Shown: in pieces, positions 1-4,147 of the stretch
Layout: every line of letters starts with the position of its first letter
Numbering within the stretch: the stretch's first letter is position 1
Source: a bacterium
GTDB lineage: Bacteria > Caldisericota > Caldisericia > B22-G15
Direction: 5' to 3'
Assembly (NCBI GenBank): GCA_012517755.1
Contig: JAAYUH010000172.1
Coordinates: 1 to 5,987 of the forward strand
DNA: 5,987 nt
The notes under the pieces: model-generated
The model's database searches: none
What the model was told of the DNA's origin: nothing
Seen by the model: only the letters and a program-made list of their open reading frames with translations
Position numbers and translations under genes: made by a program

Positions 1-1733
1 CACTCTTCGTCGCTTTCAAGGAAAAGAATCTGTGCAATACCTTCATTTGCATAAACCTTTACAGGTAGTGGTGTTGTATTTGAAATCTCAATAGTTACTT
101 TTCCCTCCCAACAATTACTTGACCAACAAGGTTTTCCATTTCTTCTTACATAAAGAGTGTGATTTGGGACTGTGATATCGTAAACATAATCATTATAAAA
201 AACTTTACTGAAAGAAGTTTTATAGATTTTTGGAGTTAACTGCTTCTTAGAAATTCTTATTATATAAATATCATAATTATTTTTAATTAAATGACCATTT
301 AATTTTCTTCCTTCATTTTCTTTTTTCTTTTCTTTTCTTATAATTGAAGCCCAACCACATTTTAAAATAAGTTCTTGTAAATCATCTGCAAGTTTCTTTG
401 ATGAGGTTATAAAGGTTTCTTTTTGAATATTTCCTTCTCCTAACATATAAGCATCAAGGAAAATTTTTATCTTTTTAGGAGGAAGTTTTTTTATTTCTTC
501 AGGAACAAATTTTTGTGATGCATACCCAAATTTTCTAAGATATAAAGATAATTGTTTATTTAAAATCAAAAAATCAGTATCTGTTTCAATATAATGAAAA
601 GGTAAATTTTCGAGGTATTCTCTAACTATATTTTTGTTTTTACCAAATGCTGCTATTTTAACAAAATAATTGCCTCTTTTATCAAAATAAGCATTTCCTT
701 CTGCGAGCCAAATGCCAAAAAATTTTAACCAATCATCAATTTTAATTTTTATCTCAGGTAGATAAATTGATTTATTATCATTTTTAATTTTCATCCAAGA
801 GTTAAAAGTTATAATGTGTCTATTAATAACTTTTCTAATTTTGCTTCTCTTTATAAAACCCTCTTTTTCAAGTTTATTGAGATGATATAAAAAAGTTCTA
901 TTTTTTATATTTGTATTCGATAAAGCATATAATTTATCTGATTCTATATATTGATAATTTAAATTTCTTAGGATTTTATTTTCGAAATTAACACCTCTTT
1001 TCTTGTTTTCATCTATTTCAATTGAGGGTAATTTAAAATATCTCTTATCTTCTCCCTTCCAAATACAATTCCTTTTTAATTCATAATTATATTTTTCATA
1101 TAAATCTTTTGCTCTAATAAATTCGAAATATTTTCTGTATCTGTTTTTAACATATAAAAAGTGGTCTGGTGTAACTAAAAGATCTGTATTTCTTCCTTTA
1201 ATTTTAATCATTTCTCCTTTATATTTAAATTTTTGGAATTTTATAATTTTTTGATATTCTAAATATCCATATTCATTTATTGTAGCAATCTTATCTTTAG
1301 ATTGTAAATCTGTAAATTTTTTCCATCCTTTTTCAGTTAAAACCTCAGTATTTTTATCATAGCAAGGCTCAAGAGGTGTTATATTTACGATTATTCCACA
1401 TCTTGCATAGGTTGATTTTCCTAAACATAAACCTAAAACTTTTCTTGGAATCCTTAAATATTCAACGCTTCTGCCAAGAATAAAAGAATTTGGAGGTATC
1501 ACACATACATTTCCTTTATAATCTACAAAACTTTTTGGATCAAAATTTTTAGGATCAACTATTGAATTAAATACATTTGTAAAAATTTTAAACTCATCTG
1601 CAAGTCTTATATCATAACCATAAGAAGAAAGTCCATAAGAAATTATTCCTTTTTTAATTGGATTTTCCTCAAATGGTTCGATCATTTTATTTTCTTTAAC
1701 CATTTTTTTAATCCATCTATCACTCTTCAACAT
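1..1733 (-). CDS. dcd: dCTP deaminase precursor interrupted by an intein (3' end beyond window)
   Basis: Dcd deaminates dCTP to dUTP in the cytoplasm, feeding dUMP to thymidylate synthase. The frame is open from ATG at 1733 to the window edge, with no stop. The N-extein is 123 residues (1733-1365) and opens MLKSDRWIKK, as in this Dcd type. It contains SYGLSSYGYDIR, VCVIPPNSF and GKSTYARCGI (S107 and R111 are the expected substrate/catalytic residues), then ITPLEP. After a 417-residue intein the C-extein resumes at 113 with CWEGKVTIEISNTTPLP and YANEGIAQILF. Glu132 of the spliced protein, in TIEIS, matches the expected catalytic Glu. Roughly the last 20-30 residues lie outside the window. A ribosome binding site (GAGGTG) sits 5 bases before the start, and the start overlaps the thyX end by 14 bases. 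Whether the enzyme also has dUTPase activity cannot be judged. Without splicing the active site is split, so activity should depend on the intein. Confidence 0.95.
   Translation of the reverse strand, partial: MLKSDRWIKKMVKENKMIEPFEENPIKKGIISYGLSSYGYDIRLADEFKIFTNVFNSIVDPKNFDPKSFVDYKGNVCVIPPNSFILGRSVEYLRIPRKVLGLCLGKSTYARCGIIVNITPLEPCYDKNTEVLTEKGWKKFTDLQSKDKIATINEYGYLEYQKIIKFQKFKYKGEMIKIKGRNTDLLVTPDHFLYVKNRYRKYFEFIRAKDLYEKYNYELKRNCIWKGEDKRYFKLPSIEIDENKKRGVNFENKILRNLNYQYIESDKLYALSNTNIKNRTFLYHLNKLEKEGFIKRSKIRKVINRHIITFNSWMKIKNDNKSIYLPEIKIKIDDWLKFFGIWLAEGNAYFDKRGNYFVKIAAFGKNKNIVREYLENLPFHYIETDTDFLILNKQLSLYLRKFGYASQKFVPEEIKKLPPKKIKIFLDAYMLGEGNIQKETFITSSKKLADDLQELILKCGWASIIRKEKKKENEGRKLNGHLIKNNYDIYIIRISKKQLTPKIYKTSFSKVFYNDYVYDITVPNHTLYVRRNGKPCWSSNCWEGKVTIEISNTTPLPVKVYANEGIAQILFLESDEE
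429..734 (-). other. LAGLIDADG (DOD) endonuclease core within the intein
   Basis: Intein residues 211-312 span both dodecapeptide motifs of a monomeric LAGLIDADG nuclease. The first is WLKFFGIWLAEGNAYF and the second IKIFLDAYMLGEGN, about 88 residues apart, a normal spacing for a two-motif enzyme. The acidic residue before the last Gly, which binds the metal, is Glu in both (E222, E310). The nuclease fold continues past block E to about residue 350. No stop or frameshift is seen, so the nuclease appears intact. By family knowledge it would cut an intein-free dcd allele at the insertion site and promote copying of the intein into it. That activity is inferred, not shown. Confidence 0.85.
801..992 (-). 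other. Probable winged helix-turn-helix insert in the intein
   Basis: Intein residues about 125-188, between splicing block B and the first LAGLIDADG motif, do not look like Hint or LAGLIDADG sequence. The order is a helix-like stretch (ILRNLNYQYIESDKLYALS), a turn, a recognition-helix-like stretch (NRTFLYHLNKLEKEGFIKRS), then basic, beta-like sequence (KIRKVINRHIITF). The HLNKLEKEGFIKR part closely resembles the helix 3 to wing transition of MarR/ArsR-type winged-helix proteins. Such a domain could help the nuclease recognise DNA. The call rests on pattern reading only, with no structure prediction, so fold and boundaries are approximate. Confidence 0.55.
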
Positions 1734-2343
1734 TTAAACACCTCACATAATCATTCTCTATAATAAAATCTTCAAAAACAGTTGGGGCATACTCTTTCAA
1801 AATCTTTAAAATTTCTATAAACATTCTCCTTATCTCCCATTGAGCCTCCTTACTTCCTCTTAATGAAATCATATGTCTAAATTCTCTCAAATTTGCAGTT
1901 ATGACTATTTCTGTCTTTGTTGCGTTTGGTAAAACAAACCTTGCATCTTCTTTTGGGATTCCAATTTCTTTTAATTTTTTGTATGTCTCTTTACAATAAT
2001 TCATAAAATTATTGTATATATCAAATGCAGCTTCATTTTCTTTTATCTTATCAGGTGTAACATATTCAAACGTTGATTCATCAACATATCTTTGTGATTT
2101 TTGAGTGTATGATGCAATTCTATGTCTTACGAGTTGATGTGTTAAAGAGCGAGAGACATCTGAAATTTTGAAAGATGCTACAGCGTGTTCAAGAACAGAT
2201 GTATGTCCAAGTTTAATAAGCATTCTTATAAATTTTATATGACTATCAGGTGTCTCTTTATTAAAAGATTGATGTGCTACTCTTCCTGCTTTTTCAATTA
2301 TTTTTTCTGGTTCTGGAGTTATATATAATAACTCTACTTTCAA
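1720..2343 (-). CDS. thyX: Flavin-dependent thymidylate synthase ThyX
   Basis: ThyX methylates dUMP to dTMP using methylene-tetrahydrofolate, FAD and NAD(P)H, and replaces the unrelated ThyA. The 207-residue protein has a normal family length. The diagnostic RHRxxxxxxxS motif is intact at 73-83 (RHRIASYTQKS), followed by QRY. GHTSVLEHA (46-54) and the C-terminal NLREFRHMISLRGSKEAQWE (151-170) carry the conserved His and Arg residues of the FAD/dUMP site. The start is TTG at 2343-2341, two bases after the ackA stop. It gives MKVELLYITPEPE, the usual family opening, and an AAGGA lies 10 bases upstream. The 3' end overlaps dcd by 14 bases. Dcd supplies the dUTP from which ThyX substrate is made, so the pair forms part of one thymidylate route. 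No ThyA is seen in the window. Confidence 0.97.
   Translation of the reverse strand: MKVELLYITPEPEKIIEKAGRVAHQSFNKETPDSHIKFIRMLIKLGHTSVLEHAVASFKISDVSRSLTHQLVRHRIASYTQKSQRYVDESTFEYVTPDKIKENEAAFDIYNNFMNYCKETYKKLKEIGIPKEDARFVLPNATKTEIVITANLREFRHMISLRGSKEAQWEIRRMFIEILKILKEYAPTVFEDFIIENDYVRCLNVEE
1739..1744 (-). promoter_or_regulatory. Ribosome binding site of dcd
   Basis: GAGGTG on the minus strand lies 5 bases upstream of the dcd ATG (1733-1731), inside the last thyX codons. It supports this ATG, which also gives the family's usual N-terminus. The overlap suggests translation of dcd is coupled to thyX. Confidence 0.7.
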
Positions 2344-2345
2344 AT

Positions 2346-3692
2346 CTATCTTTTCCTTGGTGGTCTTACAATTATTTCACCAAGTTCGGGTTTTTTCTCT
2401 AATTCTGATTTTATTGCCTCTTCTCTCGCTGGATTTAAGTAATCTGGCTCTTCAAATGAGTATCTAAAGTTGGTATGAATATCATATCTTCCCTCAAGAA
2501 GAGCCACTGTATCTTCAACAAAAACAAGCTCTTCATCAGTAGGAATAACAAATATTCTCACTTTTGAACCTTCACCAGTTATCTCTGTCTCTGCATTTCT
2601 TGTTTTTGAAATCTCATTTTTTCTTTTATCATAAACAATTCCAACTTCTTCAAGACCATCAAGGGTTCTACCTCTTATCACAGAACTCATCTCACCAACA
2701 CCTGCTGTAAAAATAATTGCGTCAACATGTCCAAGAGCAAAATAATAAGCACCAATATATTTTTTCAACCTATAAGTTTCTATATCAATAGCAAGTTTTG
2801 CTCTATCATCTCCTTCATTTGCAGCTTTTTCAACATCTCTTCTGTCTGTATATTTCCCAGTTATTCCTAAAATTCCACTTTTTTTATTCAATATATTGTC
2901 AAGTTGATCGACAGTCAGATTTTCTTTTCTCATCATATAAATATCTATCCCAGCGTCATGATCACCAGCTCTTGTTCCCATTACTAAACCTTCAACTGGT
3001 GTTAAACCCATAGAGGTATCAATAGAAATTCCATTTTTGATAGCATTAGCGCTTACTCCATTTCCAATATGTAGAGCAATTAGATTTACATCAAAACTAC
3101 CCTTTCCTAACAGAACAGCTGCTCTTTTTGCAACATACAAAAATGATGTTCCATGAAATCCATATCTTCTAACTCTATATTTTTCATACCATTCATATGG
3201 AAGTGAATATATATATGCATTTCTTGGCATAGTTTGATGCCAAGCAGTATCCATTATTGCACAATGAGGTATATCTGGAAGAAGCTCTTTTGCAGCTCTT
3301 ACACCTAAAAGATTTGGAGGATTATGTAAAGGGGCAAGATCTGAAAGAGCCTCAAAAGTCTTTAAAAATTCATCATCAATTATTACGGATTTAGCAAATT
3401 TTTCTCCACCATGAACCATCCTATGGCCCACACCTTGAATGCTTTTTAAATCTTTTATTACACCCATCTCTGGATCAAGTAAAGTATCTATTATAAGTTT
3501 AATAGCAACTTTATGGTCAGGGCAGTTATGTTCAAATTTAAAGTTTCCCTTACCATTTGCATAATGATCAATAAAAGAGCCTCCTATACCAACTCTCTCA
3601 ACAATACCTTTGGACAAAACTTTTTTCTCACTCCATCTATAAAGCTGGTATTTAACAGAAGAACTGCCACAGTTGAGAGTTAAAATATCCAT
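2346..3692 (-). CDS. ackA: Acetate kinase with C-terminal extension
   Basis: AckA interconverts acetyl phosphate + ADP and acetate + ATP in the cytoplasm, usually as the ATP-forming last step of fermentation with Pta (not in this window). Family motifs are in order: LNCGSSSVKYQLY (N7), GHRMVHGGEKF (R91), DLAPLHNPPNLLG, MDTAWHQTMP (D148), RRYGFHGTS (H180), HIGNGVSA, GLVMGTRAGDHDAG (R241), FTAGVGEMS (329-337) and IPTDEE (E387). N7, R91, D148, H180 and R241 have the same numbers as the known active-site residues of the Methanosarcina enzyme. The protein has 448 residues where about 400 is usual. The extra ~48 form a charged tail (401-448) ending RPPRKR. GVGEM replaces the common GIGEN. A strong ribosome binding site and a candidate promoter precede the ATG, so it may be expressed partly apart from the upstream genes. 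I recall similar long forms in spirochaetes, without certainty. Confidence 0.97.
   Translation of the reverse strand: MDILTLNCGSSSVKYQLYRWSEKKVLSKGIVERVGIGGSFIDHYANGKGNFKFEHNCPDHKVAIKLIIDTLLDPEMGVIKDLKSIQGVGHRMVHGGEKFAKSVIIDDEFLKTFEALSDLAPLHNPPNLLGVRAAKELLPDIPHCAIMDTAWHQTMPRNAYIYSLPYEWYEKYRVRRYGFHGTSFLYVAKRAAVLLGKGSFDVNLIALHIGNGVSANAIKNGISIDTSMGLTPVEGLVMGTRAGDHDAGIDIYMMRKENLTVDQLDNILNKKSGILGITGKYTDRRDVEKAANEGDDRAKLAIDIETYRLKKYIGAYYFALGHVDAIIFTAGVGEMSSVIRGRTLDGLEEVGIVYDKRKNEISKTRNAETEITGEGSKVRIFVIPTDEELVFVEDTVALLEGRYDIHTNFRYSFEEPDYLNPAREEAIKSELEKKPELGEIIVRPPRKR
2354..2358 (-). promoter_or_regulatory. Ribosome binding site supporting the TTG start of thyX
   Basis: AAGGA on the minus strand, within the last ackA codons, is 10 bases upstream of TTG at 2343. 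The spacing is slightly long. With only 2 bases between the ackA stop and the thyX start, re-initiation by terminating ribosomes is also likely. Confidence 0.45.
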
Positions 3693-3698
3693 CCTTTG

Positions 3699-3706
3699 CC
3701 TCCTTT
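3699..3706 (-). promoter_or_regulatory. Strong ribosome binding site of ackA
   Basis: AAAGGAGG on the minus strand lies 6 bases before the ackA ATG (3692-3690). It is the strongest Shine-Dalgarno match in the window and fixes the start, which yields the family's N-terminal LNCGSSS motif at the normal position. Confidence 0.9.
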
Positions 3707-3710
3707 AAAA

Positions 3711-3726
3711 AATAATAATTATTATT
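3711..3726. repeat. Perfect 16-base A/T-only palindrome between archease and ackA
   Basis: AATAATAATTATTATT reads the same on both strands and overlaps the candidate ackA -10 and start region. It could be an operator-like site or simply low-complexity A/T sequence. An all-A/T stem with no loop is too weak to call a terminator. Confidence 0.4.
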
Positions 3727-3753
3727 ATATCTAAATATCAAAAATTATTTCAA
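3724..3753 (-). promoter_or_regulatory. Candidate sigma-70-type promoter for ackA
   Basis: On the minus strand TTGAAA (3753-3748) is followed after 18 bases by TATAAT (3729-3724). The -10 match is perfect and the -35 matches 5 of 6. Transcription would start near 3717, giving a leader of roughly 25 bases that holds the ribosome binding site. The -35 lies in the last archease codons. In such A/T-rich DNA a chance match is quite possible. Confidence 0.4.
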
Positions 3754-4147
3754 CTTTATATAAAGAATTGATTTTTTCAAATTTCATATCTTCAAGAGTA
3801 CACGATTTTATAGCATATTTTATTGAATGTTTTTTTGAATCAAAAGTCTCTCCAAACATTCTTCCACTTAATTTTTTTTCATCGAATTTATCTATTGAAA
3901 ATCTGTTTGAAATAAAATTTTTGGTATCAAAAAAGTATATAAACTCATTTAAAAATTTATATAATAGCATCTCTAAATATTCAGATTCAATTTGAAAGTT
4001 ATAAATTTGTTTTTCCTCAATATTTTTTTCATCTCTCATCAAAAAAAGGAGACCCTCGCCTGCATTTATAAAGAGATCTTTTAAATCATCTCCATATACT
4101 CTTAATCCTATATCTGCAGTATGAGGAAATGTTTCAAATTTTTTCAT
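3731..4147 (-). CDS. Archease (RtcB RNA ligase activator)
   Basis: Archease is a small metal-binding protein that helps guanylylate the RNA ligase RtcB and gives it multiple turnover, acting in tRNA or RNA repair. The protein has 138 residues, normal for the family. The N-terminus reads FPHTADIGLRVYGDDL, the family signature, and AGEGLLFLMRDE follows. A later segment, GETFDSKKHSIKYAIKSCTL, and the final KVEIIFDI fit the usual C-terminal pattern. D12, D39 and D137 stand where acidic metal ligands are expected. The usual aromatic/His after the KAVT-like strand is replaced (KSCTLEDM). The ATG overlaps the end of gyrA by 14 bases and has only a weak GAGAA ahead of it, so translation is probably coupled to gyrA. 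RtcB is not in this window, so the functional link rests on family knowledge. The gene is very A/T-rich. Confidence 0.93.
   Translation of the reverse strand: MKKFETFPHTADIGLRVYGDDLKDLFINAGEGLLFLMRDEKNIEEKQIYNFQIESEYLEMLLYKFLNEFIYFFDTKNFISNRFSIDKFDEKKLSGRMFGETFDSKKHSIKYAIKSCTLEDMKFEKINSLYKVEIIFDI

Larger units (their letters stand above)
114..1364 (-). mobile_element. Dcd intein, 417 residues, with LAGLIDADG homing endonuclease
   Basis: This in-frame protein-splicing element excises itself from the Dcd precursor and probably encodes its own homing nuclease. Residue 1 is Cys (1364-1362). Block A reads CYDKNTEVLTEKGWKKFTDL, the usual N-terminal Hint pattern. Block B is LLVTPDHFLYV, with the TxxH pair T65 and H68. 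Endonuclease blocks are C (FGIWLAEGNA, E222), D (VPEEIKKLPPKKIK), E (FLDAYMLGEGN, E310) and H (SSKKLADDLQELILKCGWAS). Block F is VYDITVPNHTLYV (394-406). The intein ends WSSN417, followed by Cys+1 of the extein. Joining the flanks restores ITPLEP-CWEGKVTIE, which fits uninterrupted Dcd proteins without gap or insertion, so the boundaries are well fixed. Oddities are Pro at -1 and Ser416 where His is usual. Parts are extremely A/T-rich (9 G+C per 60 at 241-300, 541-600 and 901-960, against 20 at 1441-1500 in the extein), but archease has similar stretches, so this does not prove transfer. Confidence 0.95.

Noticed and set aside
114..1364. Group I intron or free-standing nuclease gene instead of an intein
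   Set aside because: The reading frame is continuous with both Dcd parts, and splicing blocks A, B, F and the terminal Asn-Cys junction are present.
2798..3013. Plus-strand open frame of 71 codons inside ackA
   Set aside because: It lies wholly within a clear acetate kinase gene, resembles no family and has A/T-driven Leu/Phe-rich composition.
3711..3726. Rho-independent terminator after archease
   Set aside because: The stem is A/T only and has no loop, so it would be too unstable.
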